Positions 53,858 through 62,696 of a stretch of DNA of 64,000 nucleotides are shown here, one piece after another (the stretch's first letter is position 1; the number at the start of each line of letters is the position of its first letter). The stretch covers positions 124,001 to 188,000 of the forward strand of contig NZ_LBMW01000002.1 of the NCBI RefSeq assembly GCF_026168105.1, in the 5' to 3' direction. The translations under genes were made by a program, and so were the position numbers. The notes below the pieces were generated by a model, which worked only from the letters and a program-made list of their open reading frames with translations, ran no database searches and was not told where the DNA came from. The DNA is from Streptomyces hygroscopicus. Lineage in GTDB: Bacteria; Actinomycetota; Actinomycetes; Streptomycetales; Streptomycetaceae.

Positions 53858-54403
53858 GTGACCGCAACCCTCATCTGGATCCTCGTCGCCCTCGTGGTGA
53901 TCGGCCTCTACCTGAGCTGGACCGCGGGGCGCCTCGACCGGCTGCACTCCCGCATCGACGCGGCGCGCGCCGCACTCGACGCGCAGTTGTTGCGCCGCGC
54001 CTCGGTCGCCCAGGAGCTGGCGACCGCCGGCGTGCTCGACCCGGCCGCGTCGATCGTCCTCTACGAGGCCGCCCATGCGGCCCGGCAGGCGGAGGAGGAG
54101 CAGCGTGAGGTCGCCGAGAGCGAGCTGAGCCAGGCGCTGCGGGCCGTCTTCGGCGAGGCGCAGCAGGTGGAGGCGGTCCGGGAGGCACCGGGCGGGGAAG
54201 CGGCGGCCCGGGAGCTGACCGAGGCGGTGCGGAGGGTGCCGATGGCGCGGCGGTTCCACAACGACGCCGTGCGGGCGGTCCGGGCGCTGCGGCGTCACCG
54301 TAAGGTGCGCTGGTTCCGCCTCGCCGGCCACGCCCCGTTCCCGATGGCCTTCGAGATGGACGACGAGCCGCCGCCGGCGCTGACGGACCGTTCGACGGTG
54401 TGA
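53858..54403 (+). CDS. LemA-like membrane-anchored helical protein
   Basis: A 181-residue protein with an N-terminal helix (TLIWILVALVVIGLYLSWT) and then long amphipathic, Ala/Glu/Arg-rich helices (RIDAARAALDAQLLRRASVAQ). This recalls the LemA architecture, but the match is loose. The mycobacterial gene at the same place joins a similar N-terminus to a NUDIX domain, which is absent here. TAGCCT ends 8 bp before GTG 53858, without a ribosome binding site, suggesting a leaderless transcript. The function is unknown. Confidence 0.65.
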   Translation: MTATLIWILVALVVIGLYLSWTAGRLDRLHSRIDAARAALDAQLLRRASVAQELATAGVLDPAASIVLYEAAHAARQAEEEQREVAESELSQALRAVFGEAQQVEAVREAPGGEAAARELTEAVRRVPMARRFHNDAVRAVRALRRHRKVRWFRLAGHAPFPMAFEMDDEPPPALTDRSTV

Positions 54404-54571
54404 GAGCGGGTCCGGGCCGGCGCGGGTGACGTCCCGGCGCGACCCCGGCACGTACCCCCGGTGGTCCGCAAAACGATCCACCGCCTCCTCATTGGCCCTT
54501 GCTGTGGCCTGGTCCCCTCCCGTTTCCTCGGTCGAGCAGAATTCCCTCTTTTCCAGAGTGAGGTCGAACCC

Positions 54572-55483
54572 GTGTCCAGCACGCTCTCCACCCCCCAGAC
54601 CCCCGAGACCGGCACCGCCCGCGTCAAGCGCGGCATGGCCGAGCAGCTCAAGGGCGGCGTGATCATGGACGTCGTCACGCCGGAGCAGGCGAAGATCGCC
54701 GAGGACGCGGGCGCCGTTGCCGTCATGGCTCTGGAGCGGGTCCCGGCCGACATCCGCAAGGACGGCGGGGTTGCTCGGATGTCCGACCCGGACATGGTCG
54801 AGGGCATCATCAACGCCGTCTCGATCCCGGTCATGGCCAAGTCCCGCATCGGTCACTTCGTCGAGGCCCAGGTCCTGCAGTCCCTCGGCGTCGACTACAT
54901 CGACGAGTCCGAGGTCCTCACCCCGGCCGACGAGGTCAACCACTCCGACAAGTGGGCCTTCACCACGCCGTTCGTCTGCGGCGCGACCAACCTCGGCGAG
55001 GCCCTGCGCCGCATCGCCGAGGGTGCCGCCATGATCCGCTCCAAGGGCGAGGCCGGCACCGGCAACGTCGTCGAGGCGGTCCGTCACCTGCGCCAGATCA
55101 AGGGCGACATCGCCCGTCTGCGCGGCCTCGACAACCACGAGCTGTACGCCGCCGCCAAGGAGCTGCGCGCCCCCTACGAGCTGGTCAAGGAGGTCGCCGA
55201 GCTGGGCAAGCTCCCGGTCGTGCTGTTCTCCGCCGGTGGCGTCGCCACCCCGGCCGACGCGGCTCTGATGCGCCAGCTCGGCGCCGAGGGCGTCTTCGTC
55301 GGCTCCGGCATCTTCAAGTCCGGGGACCCGGCCAAGCGCGCCGCCGCCATCGTGAAGGCCACCACCTTCTACGACGACCCCAAGATCATCGCGGACGCGT
55401 CCCGCAACCTCGGCGAGGCCATGGTCGGCATCAACTGCGACACCCTCCCCGAGGCCCAGCGCTACGCCAACCGCGGCTGGTAA
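54572..55483 (+). CDS. pdxS: Pyridoxal 5'-phosphate synthase, PdxS subunit
   Basis: The PLP-forming lyase that condenses ribose 5-phosphate, glyceraldehyde 3-phosphate and ammonia. The 303 residues are highly conserved: [37 protein letters not shown] (substrate-binding lysine), [20 protein letters not shown] and the phosphate loop [17 protein letters not shown] 54572 follows GAGTGAGG by 8 bp. pdxT, supplying ammonia, begins 32 bp later. The upstream 54404-54571 has no recognised operator. Confidence 0.97.
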   Translation: MSSTLSTPQTPETGTARVKRGMAEQLKGGVIMDVVTPEQAKIAEDAGAVAVMALERVPADIRKDGGVARMSDPDMVEGIINAVSIPVMAKSRIGHFVEAQVLQSLGVDYIDESEVLTPADEVNHSDKWAFTTPFVCGATNLGEALRRIAEGAAMIRSKGEAGTGNVVEAVRHLRQIKGDIARLRGLDNHELYAAAKELRAPYELVKEVAELGKLPVVLFSAGGVATPADAALMRQLGAEGVFVGSGIFKSGDPAKRAAAIVKATTFYDDPKIIADASRNLGEAMVGINCDTLPEAQRYANRGW

Positions 55484-55515
55484 GTCACCGGTCACCGCTC
55501 GAGGACATCACTTAC

Positions 55516-56124
55516 ATGACTGACGCACCCGTCATAGGCGTCCTGGCCCTCCAGGGCGACGTACGGGAGCACCTCATCGCCCTGGCCGCGGCCGACGCCG
55601 TGGCCAGGCCGGTGCGGCGCCCCGAAGAGCTCGCCGAGGTCGACGGCCTCGTCATCCCCGGCGGCGAGTCCACCACCATCTCCAAGCTGGCCGTCCTGTT
55701 CGGAGTGATGGAACCCCTCCGCGCGCGCGTGCGCGGCGGCATGCCCGTCTACGGCACCTGCGCGGGCATGATCATGCTCGCCGACAAGATCCTCGACCCG
55801 CGCTCGGGCCAGGAGACCATCGGCGGGATCGACATGATCGTGCGCCGCAACGCCTTCGGACGTCAGAACGAGTCCTTCGAGGCGGCGGTCGACGTCAGCG
55901 GAGTCGAGGGCGATCCTGTAGAGGGCGTCTTCATCCGCGCCCCCTGGGTGGAGTCCGTCGGGGCCGAGGCCGAGGTGCTCGCCGAGTACGACGGTCACAT
56001 CGTCGCCGTACGCCAGGGCAACGCGCTGGCCACGTCGTTCCACCCGGAACTGACCGGAGACCACCGTGTGCACGCCCTGTTCGTCGACATGGTGCGCGCC
56101 GAACGGACGGCGGAGTCCTTGTAG
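55516..56124 (+). CDS. pdxT: Pyridoxal 5'-phosphate synthase, glutaminase subunit
   Basis: Releases ammonia from glutamine and feeds it to PdxS through the 12+12 complex. The 202 residues start [26 protein letters not shown] and the nucleophile [10 protein letters not shown] (Cys near residue 83) are present, and TSFHPEL holds the catalytic histidine and glutamate. ATG 55516 is clear. It belongs with pdxS in one operon that may extend into yebC. Confidence 0.96.
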   Translation: MTDAPVIGVLALQGDVREHLIALAAADAVARPVRRPEELAEVDGLVIPGGESTTISKLAVLFGVMEPLRARVRGGMPVYGTCAGMIMLADKILDPRSGQETIGGIDMIVRRNAFGRQNESFEAAVDVSGVEGDPVEGVFIRAPWVESVGAEAEVLAEYDGHIVAVRQGNALATSFHPELTGDHRVHALFVDMVRAERTAESL

Positions 56125-56173
56125 GATCTCTGGCGTTCGTTGCAGAGATGGGTTACGCGAAGGAGACAGGCAG

Positions 56174-56926
56174 ATGTCCGGCCACTCTAAATGGGCCACG
56201 ACGAAGCACAAGAAGGCCGTGATCGACGCCAAGCGCGGCAAGCTCTTCGCGAAGCTGATCAAGAACGTCGAGGTCGCGGCCCGCATGGGCGGCGCCGACG
56301 TGGACGGTAACCCGACGCTGTACGACGCCGTGCAGAAGGCGAAGAAGCAGTCGGTTCCGAACAAGAACATCGACTCGGCGATCAAGCGTGGTGCGGGCCT
56401 CGAGGCCGGCGGCGCCGACTACGAGACGATCATGTACGAGGGCTACGGACCGAACGGTGTCGCGGTGCTCATCGAGTGCCTCACCGACAACCGCAACCGC
56501 GCCGCCTCCGACGTCCGCGTCGCCATGACGCGCAACGGCGGCTCCATGGCCGACCCGGGCTCCGTCTCGTACATGTTCAGCCGCAAGGGCGTCGTGATCG
56601 TGCCCAAGGGCGGGCTGACCGAGGACGACGTCCTGGGTGCCGTGCTCGATGCGGGCGCCGAGGAGGTCAACGACCTCGGCGAGTCCTTCGAGGTGATCAG
56701 CGAGGCCACCGACCTGGTCGCGGTCCGCACCGCCCTCCAGGAGACCGGGATCGACTACGACTCCGCGGAGGCCAACTTCGTGCCGTCCGTCCAGGTCGAG
56801 CTGGACGAGGAGGGCGCCAAGAAGATCTTCAAGCTGATCGACGCGCTCGAGGACAGCGACGACGTGCAGAACGTCTTCGCCAACTTCGATGTGAGCGACG
56901 AAGTCATGGAGAAGGTCGAGGCCTGA
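56174..56926 (+). CDS. YebC/PmpR-family regulator
   Basis: A 250-residue protein of the TACO1/YebC family. [15 protein letters not shown] at the start, [20 protein letters not shown] and [18 protein letters not shown] are nearly invariant family blocks. Members were annotated as DNA-binding regulators; recent work links some to translation of proline-rich stretches, which are abundant in this genome. ATG 56174 follows AAGGAGACAGG. It lies 49 bp after pdxT and precedes the ruv genes as in many actinobacteria. Confidence 0.95.
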   Translation: MSGHSKWATTKHKKAVIDAKRGKLFAKLIKNVEVAARMGGADVDGNPTLYDAVQKAKKQSVPNKNIDSAIKRGAGLEAGGADYETIMYEGYGPNGVAVLIECLTDNRNRAASDVRVAMTRNGGSMADPGSVSYMFSRKGVVIVPKGGLTEDDVLGAVLDAGAEEVNDLGESFEVISEATDLVAVRTALQETGIDYDSAEANFVPSVQVELDEEGAKKIFKLIDALEDSDDVQNVFANFDVSDEVMEKVEA

Positions 56927-56974
56927 GCGCCGAGCGCCGGACACCTGGTCCGGCGCCGGCCGCCGGACATGCGA

Positions 56975-57005
56975 ATGGCCCGCCGAAGTCTCTTCGGCGG
57001 GCCAT
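56975..57005. terminator. Bidirectional terminator between yebC and a secreted-protein gene
   Basis: ATGGCCCGCCGAAG (56975-56988) and CTTCGGCGGGCCAT (56992-57005) form a perfect 14-bp stem with a 3-nt loop, between converging genes. Confidence 0.88.
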
Positions 57006-57054
57006 CGCTATGCGTTACCGGCGCCTCGAGGGGCGGCCGACGCGCGGTGTTCGA

Positions 57055-57357
57055 TCAGCCGTCGATGCTCTTCACCGTGCCGGTGTGCTTCAGGTGACCC
57101 TTGCCGTCGGCGGGGACGGTGGCCGCGCGCATGTCCTCGAACTGGCCGTCCTTCCACCAGATGTTGATGGTCGACGTGGTGTTGCAGGTGTTGTGGAAGT
57201 AGACGGTCGTGGTCGAAATGCCGTCGGCCCACGACCAGTTGAAGCACCCGCTGTGGCCGGTGTGCTTGGAGTCGGCCGCGGCCTGCGCAGGAGTCGCGAT
57301 GGCCATGCCGGCCAGCAGAACGGACGCGGTCACAGCAGCCTTGGCTATGGAGCGCAT
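57055..57357 (-). CDS. Small secreted protein, 100 residues
   Basis: Residues 1-27 form a signal peptide (SIAKAAVTASVLLAGMAIA, TPAQA-A). The mature domain of about 73 residues has two cysteines (GHSGCFNWSWADG and FHNTCNTTSTIN) that could form one disulfide, and many aromatic, Thr and Asn residues. No family is recognised. It is inserted between yebC and ruvC on the opposite strand, with its own promoter (57447-57474), so it is not part of the conserved block. Confidence 0.72.
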   Translation of the reverse strand: MRSIAKAAVTASVLLAGMAIATPAQAAADSKHTGHSGCFNWSWADGISTTTVYFHNTCNTTSTINIWWKDGQFEDMRAATVPADGKGHLKHTGTVKSIDG

Positions 57358-57446
57358 GGATTCCCCGATTCTTGTCCGATGTGGTCGATGCGAACGTCAG
57401 TTCGCTTGAGCGCGCACAGTGGTCCTCTGTTCGCGCCGCACCGGAA

Positions 57447-57474
57447 GTTATAAGTGATCAAGGATGTGAAGCAA
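57447..57474 (-). promoter_or_regulatory. Promoter of the small secreted-protein gene
   Basis: On the minus strand TTGCTT (57474-57469) and TATAAC (57452-57447) are 16 bp apart, in an unusually AT-rich stretch about 90 bp before the start codon. Confidence 0.6.
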
Positions 57475-57537
57475 CGATGAATGGCCGTTGCCGACCTGCT
57501 TTCTGATGACTTGTCGGGCAAAGTGGGCCACTCCAGC

Positions 57538-57567
57538 ATGATCCTTTACTTCTCCTTTAAGGATCAT
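57538..57567. promoter_or_regulatory. AT-rich inverted repeat between the secreted-protein gene and ruvC
   Basis: ATGATCCTT (57538-57546) and AAGGATCAT (57559-57567) form a perfect 9-bp inverted repeat with a 12-bp centre. It could be an operator for the divergent genes. The rest of 57358-57719 holds a -10-like TAGCCT (57661-57666) for ruvC and no gene. Confidence 0.4.
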
Positions 57568-57719
57568 GAGGGAGCCGGGCGGCGTGCACGTCGGTCCTTC
57601 GGCCGGTGCTCCGGAGCCCTTCCGGGGACGGGGGGGCGACGCGTTGTCGGTGGCGGCGGATAGCCTGACGCAGCAGGACGGACAGGCCACGGACAGAGGC
57701 GGGGAGGCGAAGGAGCGAG

Positions 57720-58250
57720 GTGCGTGTACTCGGTGTGGATCCCGGACTGACCCGATGCGGCGTCGCAGTCGTCGAGGGCGTCCCGGGGCGGCAGTTGACG
57801 ATGCGCGGTGTCGGTGTCGTCCGCACCCCCGTCGACGCGGACCTGGGCCACCGCCTCGTCGCCATCGAACAGGGCATCGAGCAGTGGCTGGACGAGCACC
57901 GGCCCGACGTCGTCGCCGTGGAGCGTGTGTTCAGCCAGCACAACGTGCGTACGGTGATGGGCACGGCCCAGGCCAGCGCCATCGCCATGCTCTGCGCCGC
58001 CCGCCGCGGCATCCCCGTCGCCCTGCACACCCCCAGCGAGGTCAAGGCCGCGGTCACCGGCAGCGGACGGGCGGACAAGGCTCAGGTCGGCGCCATGGTC
58101 ACCCGGCTGCTGCGGCTGGACGCCCCGCCCAGGCCCGCCGACGCCGCCGACGCCCTCGCCCTCGCCATCTGCCACATCTGGCGCGCGCCCGCCCAGAACC
58201 GACTCCAGCAGGCCGTCGCCCTGCATGCATCGAAAGGCCGTACCGCATGA
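57720..58250 (+). CDS. ruvC: Holliday-junction resolvase RuvC
   Basis: The endonuclease that cuts Holliday junctions symmetrically during recombination repair. The 176 residues begin [14 protein letters not shown], with the first catalytic aspartate; [17 protein letters not shown] carries the glutamate; [15 protein letters not shown] carries the last aspartates. GTG 57720 follows AAGGAG. The stop overlaps ruvA. Confidence 0.96.
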   Translation: MRVLGVDPGLTRCGVAVVEGVPGRQLTMRGVGVVRTPVDADLGHRLVAIEQGIEQWLDEHRPDVVAVERVFSQHNVRTVMGTAQASAIAMLCAARRGIPVALHTPSEVKAAVTGSGRADKAQVGAMVTRLLRLDAPPRPADAADALALAICHIWRAPAQNRLQQAVALHASKGRTA

Positions 58251-58852
58251 TCGCCTTCGTCAGCGGCCCGGTCGCCGCCCTCGCCCCCGACTCCGCGGTG
58301 GTCGAGGTGGGCGGCGTCGGCATCGCCGTCCAGTGCGCGCCGAACACCCTCTCCGGACTCCGGATCGGACAGCAGGCCAAGCTCGCCACGTCCCTGGTGG
58401 TGCGGGAGGACTCGCTGACGCTGTACGGCTTCGCGGACGACGACGAGCGCCAGGTCTTCGAGCTGTTGCAGACCGCGAGCGGCGTCGGCCCCCGCCTGGC
58501 CCAGTCGATGCTGGCCGTCCACAGCCCCGACGCCCTGCGCCGTGCCGTGGCGACCGGTGACGAGAAGGCGCTCGTGGCCGTCCCCGGTATCGGCAAGAAG
58601 GGCGCCCAGAAGCTGCTGCTGGAGCTGAAGGACCGTCTGGGCGAGCCGATCGGCTCGCCCACGGTCGGCGCACCGGTCACCTCCGGCTGGCGCGACCAGT
58701 TGCACGCCGCGCTGATCGGCCTCGGGTACGCCACCCGCGAGGCGGACGACGCCGTCACCGCCGTCGCCCCGCAGGCCGAGGCCACCGGGGGCACGCCCCA
58801 GGTGGGCGTCCTGCTCAAGGCGGCCCTGCAGACCCTGAACAGGGCGCGCTGA
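58247..58852 (+). CDS. ruvA: Holliday-junction branch-migration protein RuvA
   Basis: The junction-binding subunit that loads RuvB. The 201 residues have the N-terminal OB domain ([20 protein letters not shown]), two helix-hairpin-helix motifs ([17 protein letters not shown] and [19 protein letters not shown]) and the C-terminal RuvB-contacting domain ([16 protein letters not shown]). ATG 58247 overlaps the ruvC stop by 4 nt. Confidence 0.96.
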   Translation: MIAFVSGPVAALAPDSAVVEVGGVGIAVQCAPNTLSGLRIGQQAKLATSLVVREDSLTLYGFADDDERQVFELLQTASGVGPRLAQSMLAVHSPDALRRAVATGDEKALVAVPGIGKKGAQKLLLELKDRLGEPIGSPTVGAPVTSGWRDQLHAALIGLGYATREADDAVTAVAPQAEATGGTPQVGVLLKAALQTLNRAR

Positions 58853-58956
58853 GCGAGGGCGGCCCCGACCCTGCGACCGCCACGGCCTGACGCAGCCCGG
58901 CAAGGGCATCCCACGCCCGTACGATTCCACCCGACCGCGACCCCGAGGCACACGCA

Positions 58957-60051
58957 ATGAACTGGGACGACACGACCGACACCCCCGCCCCCGAGCGGTT
59001 CGTCGGCCCCGAGGCGGAGCGGCTGGTGGGCTCCGCCGCCGACGGTGAGGACCAGGCCGTCGAGGCTGCCCTGCGCCCCAAGGACCTGGACGAGTTCATC
59101 GGCCAGGAGAGGGTCCGCGAGCAGCTCGACCTCGTCCTGCGAGCGGCCCGCGCACGGGGTGCCACCGCCGACCATGTCCTCCTGTCCGGCGCCCCCGGTC
59201 TGGGCAAGACGACACTTTCGATGATCATCGCGGCCGAGATGGGCGCCCCCATCCGTATCACCAGCGGACCCGCCATCCAGCACGCCGGCGACCTCGCCGC
59301 GATCCTCTCCTCCCTCCAGGAGGGAGAGGTCCTGTTCCTCGACGAGATCCACCGCATGTCCCGGCCCGCCGAGGAGATGCTCTACATGGCCATGGAGGAC
59401 TTCCGGGTCGATGTGATCGTCGGCAAGGGCCCCGGTGCCACCGCCATCCCGCTCGAGCTGCCGCCGTTCACCCTGGTGGGAGCCACCACGCGCGCGGGCC
59501 TGCTGCCGCCCCCGCTGCGCGACCGCTTCGGCTTCACCGCGCACATGGAGTTCTACGAGCCCGCCGAGCTGGAGCGCGTCATCCACCGGTCGGCGCACCT
59601 CCTCGACGTGGAGATCGACCCCGAAGGCGCCGCCGAGATCGCCGGACGGTCCCGCGGCACGCCCCGTATCGCCAACCGTCTGCTGCGCCGCGTCCGGGAC
59701 TATGCGCAGGTCAAGGCGGACGGCGTCATCACCCGGGAGATCGCCGCGGCCGCGCTCAGTGTCTACGAGGTCGACGCCCGCGGCCTCGACCGCCTGGACC
59801 GGGCCGTCCTTCAGGCCCTGCTCAAGCTGTTCGGCGGCGGGCCCGTCGGGCTGTCCACTCTCGCGGTCGCGGTGGGGGAGGAGCGTGAGACCGTGGAGGA
59901 GGTCGCCGAGCCGTTCCTGGTCAGGGAAGGTCTGCTCGCCCGGACTCCGCGCGGGCGTGTGGCCACCCCTGCCGCCTGGGCGCACCTCGGTCTGACCGCA
60001 CCGCGCGGGGCGACCGGGGGGAACGGACAACAGGACCTGTTCGGGGCCTGA
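58957..60051 (+). CDS. ruvB: Holliday-junction branch-migration ATPase RuvB
   Basis: The AAA+ motor that drives branch migration with RuvA. The 364 residues carry Walker A ([11 protein letters not shown]), Walker B (VLFLDEIHR), sensor 1 ([11 protein letters not shown]) and sensor 2 ([13 protein letters not shown]). The winged-helix C-terminal domain follows. It starts 104 bp after ruvA; ATG 58957 has GAGGCACACGCA before it, a weak ribosome binding site. Confidence 0.97.
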   Translation: MNWDDTTDTPAPERFVGPEAERLVGSAADGEDQAVEAALRPKDLDEFIGQERVREQLDLVLRAARARGATADHVLLSGAPGLGKTTLSMIIAAEMGAPIRITSGPAIQHAGDLAAILSSLQEGEVLFLDEIHRMSRPAEEMLYMAMEDFRVDVIVGKGPGATAIPLELPPFTLVGATTRAGLLPPPLRDRFGFTAHMEFYEPAELERVIHRSAHLLDVEIDPEGAAEIAGRSRGTPRIANRLLRRVRDYAQVKADGVITREIAAAALSVYEVDARGLDRLDRAVLQALLKLFGGGPVGLSTLAVAVGEERETVEEVAEPFLVREGLLARTPRGRVATPAAWAHLGLTAPRGATGGNGQQDLFGA

Positions 60052-60214
60052 CGGCGCGGTACTCGCCTCAGCAGGAACTCGGGTGCCATGCTGAGCGTTG
60101 TTCCATGTGCGCGGACTCGCTTAGACTCCGCCGATGCCGCCCTTGCGGGCGGTGCCCACCACCCCCATCCACCAGGCCGCAGATCCAGCGGTCGTGCGAA
60201 GGAAACTCCGTCCC

Positions 60215-60733
60215 GTGAATACCTTGACCCTTCTCCCGTTCATCGTGCTCATCGCGGCCATGTTCCTGATGACCCGCTCTGCGAAGAAGAAGCAGCAGCA
60301 GGCCGCTCACATGCGCAACGAGATGCAGCCCGGCAGCGGCGTCCGCACGATCGGGGGCATGTACGCAACGGTCAAGGAGGTCCACGAGGACACGGTCCTC
60401 CTTGACGCGGGCCCGGGCGTGGAGCTGCTCTTCGCCAAGAACGCGATCGGCGCCGTCCTCTCCGACGACGAGTACAACCGCATCGTCCACGGCATCGAGC
60501 ACGACCTGAAGGGTGACGGCACCGTCGTGCCGGACGACGCCTCCTCGCTCACCGAGAGTGACGAGCTCGCCGCCGACGCCTCTTCCGACGCCTCCGAAGG
60601 CAAGGCGATCGACCTCGGCAAGAAGGACGCGGACGACGTGGTCGACGCGAAGGCCGACGAGGCCGACGAGGCCGACGCGAAGGCCGAGGAAGCAGAGCCG
60701 AAGAAGACCGACGGCGGGTCCGACGCGAAGTAG
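60215..60733 (+). CDS. yajC: Preprotein translocase subunit YajC
   Basis: A 172-residue single-pass membrane protein that associates with SecDF. NTLTLLPFIVLIAAMFLMTRS is the membrane helix at the very N-terminus; VRTIGGMYATVKEVHEDTV is the conserved cytoplasmic domain. The C-terminal 60 residues are a long Asp/Glu/Ala/Lys-rich tail (DADDVVDAKADEADEADAKA), longer than in E. coli. GTG 60215 follows AAGGAAA. An in-frame ATG at 60134 lies 7 bp after a -10-like TAGACT and would add 27 residues. Confidence 0.9.
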   Translation: MNTLTLLPFIVLIAAMFLMTRSAKKKQQQAAHMRNEMQPGSGVRTIGGMYATVKEVHEDTVLLDAGPGVELLFAKNAIGAVLSDDEYNRIVHGIEHDLKGDGTVVPDDASSLTESDELAADASSDASEGKAIDLGKKDADDVVDAKADEADEADAKAEEAEPKKTDGGSDAK

Positions 60734-60880
60734 TCACGCCCCGGGAGTGCGGCGCGGATCACGACCACCCGCGTCACCTGCCTCCCGGGACGTGCGTTTC
60801 GCGCACGGAATCCCGACACCATGTCATGGCCGTCCGCGCGCCCGTCCGGCGCCGGGCGGCCCGAGAGGGAGTACGAGAAG

Positions 60881-62695
60881 GTGGCAGCACCTAAGAAGGG
60901 CCGGAGCGCGGGCGCCCAGAGCAGGCCGGGGCGCTCGCTGGCCCTCATCCTGATCGCCATCGCGGCGCTCACCGGGGGAATGTTCGCCTCCGGGCATACC
61001 ACTCCGCGTCTCGGCATCGACCTCGCCGGTGGCACGAGCATCACACTGACGGCGGTCAACGAGCCCGGTCAGCCCAACGCGATCAACAAGACCAACATGG
61101 ACACCGCGGTCGAGATCATGAACCGCCGTGTCAACGGTCTGGGCGTTTCCGAGACGGAGGTGCAGACCCAGGGCGATCGCAACATCATCGTCAACATCCC
61201 CCGGGGCACGAACTCCAAGGAGGCCCGGGCACAGGTCGGCACCACCGCCAAGCTCTACTTCCGCCCGGTCATCCAGCGGGACGTCTCCGGTACCGGCGCC
61301 TCGACCACCCCGAGCGCCAGCCCGAGCACCGGCTCCGGCGCGGGCAGCGGCGCCTCGCCGAGCCCGTCGAGCTCCGCCAAGGCGAACGGCAAGCAGAAGG
61401 CGACGTCCGGATCGGCCAGCCCGACGGCGTCGGCCACGTCACAGGGCCGTGCCGTCACCGACGCGCTGAAGGCCGGCTCCCCCTCTCCGTCGGCGGCCGG
61501 CTCCGCATCGGCCAAGACCTCCGCCAAGCCCTCGGCGAAGGCTCCCGGCGGCGCCTCGCCGTCCGCAAGCGGTGCCCCCGCCGACGCCGCAGGCAAGCTC
61601 CAGGCCCAGTACGCCGCGCTCGACTGCAGCAAGCCCGAGCAGCGCGCCACGGCCGGCAAGGGCGCCAAGCCCGGCGAGCCCACCGTCGCCTGTGGCAAGG
61701 ACGGCAAGGTGTGGACCAAGTTCCTGCTCGGCCCGGTCGCGGTCGACGGCACGGAGGTCAACAAGGCCCAGGCCGCCTACGACACCCAGAGCGCCGCCGG
61801 CTGGCAGGTCCAGATGACCTTCAACTCCAGCGGCACCAAGAAGTTCGCCGACATCACCAGCCAGCTGGCCCGGAAGACGACCCCGCAGAACGAGTTCGCG
61901 ATCGTCCTCGACGACGAGGTCGTCTCCCACCCGTACGTCCAGACGCCCATCACCGGCGGCAACGCGGAGATCTCCGGCAGCTTCAGCCAGCAGGACGCCC
62001 AGAGCCTCGCCAACATGCTGTCGTACGGTGCGCTGCCGCTCACGTTCAAGGAGTCGAGCGTCACCACGGTGACCGCCGCGCTCGGCGGTGAGCAGCTGCA
62101 GGCCGGTCTGGTCGCCGGCGCCATCGGCCTGGCCCTGGTCGTGATCTACCTGGTCGTCTACTACCGCGGCCTGTCCGTGATCGCCGTCGCGTCCCTCATG
62201 GTCTCCGCGAGCCTCACCTACGTGATCATGGCGTTGCTCGGCCCGACGATCCACTTCGCGTTGAACCTGCCCGCAGTGTGCGGTGCCATCGTCGCGATCG
62301 GTATCACGGCGGACTCGTTCATCGTCTACTTCGAACGTGTCCGCGACGAGATCCGGGAAGGCCGCTCCCTGCGCCCCGCCGTCGAGCGGGCCTGGCCCCG
62401 CGCCCGGCGCACCATCCTGGTCTCCGACTTCGTGTCCTTCCTCGCCGCCGCGGTGCTCTTCATCGTCACCGTCGGCAAGGTCCAGGGCTTCGCGTTCACG
62501 CTCGGTCTGACCACCCTGCTCGACGTGGTGGTGGTGTTCCTCTTCACCAAGCCGCTGCTGACGCTCCTGGCCCGACGGAAGTTCTACGCGAGCGGTCACA
62601 GGTGGTCGGGCCTCGATCCGAAGCGACTGGGTGCCAAGCCCCCGCTGCGGCGCACCCGCCGTCCCTCCGCCCCCGTCGAGACGAAGGAGGCGTGA
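60881..62695 (+). CDS. secD: Protein translocase subunit SecD
   Basis: A 604-residue membrane subunit that uses the proton gradient to aid Sec export. One N-terminal helix, GIDLAGGTSITL, and the external P1 domain are followed by five helices from about residue 405 (GLVAGAIGLALVVIYLVVYY, IVAIGITADSFIVYFERVRD). The P1 domain is split by a 110-residue Ser/Ala/Pro/Thr/Lys-rich low-complexity insert (about residues 142-250). GTG 60881 follows GAGAGGGAGTACGAGAAG. It is 1 bp apart from secF. Confidence 0.94.
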   Translation: MAAPKKGRSAGAQSRPGRSLALILIAIAALTGGMFASGHTTPRLGIDLAGGTSITLTAVNEPGQPNAINKTNMDTAVEIMNRRVNGLGVSETEVQTQGDRNIIVNIPRGTNSKEARAQVGTTAKLYFRPVIQRDVSGTGASTTPSASPSTGSGAGSGASPSPSSSAKANGKQKATSGSASPTASATSQGRAVTDALKAGSPSPSAAGSASAKTSAKPSAKAPGGASPSASGAPADAAGKLQAQYAALDCSKPEQRATAGKGAKPGEPTVACGKDGKVWTKFLLGPVAVDGTEVNKAQAAYDTQSAAGWQVQMTFNSSGTKKFADITSQLARKTTPQNEFAIVLDDEVVSHPYVQTPITGGNAEISGSFSQQDAQSLANMLSYGALPLTFKESSVTTVTAALGGEQLQAGLVAGAIGLALVVIYLVVYYRGLSVIAVASLMVSASLTYVIMALLGPTIHFALNLPAVCGAIVAIGITADSFIVYFERVRDEIREGRSLRPAVERAWPRARRTILVSDFVSFLAAAVLFIVTVGKVQGFAFTLGLTTLLDVVVVFLFTKPLLTLLARRKFYASGHRWSGLDPKRLGAKPPLRRTRRPSAPVETKEA

Positions 62696-62696
62696 G

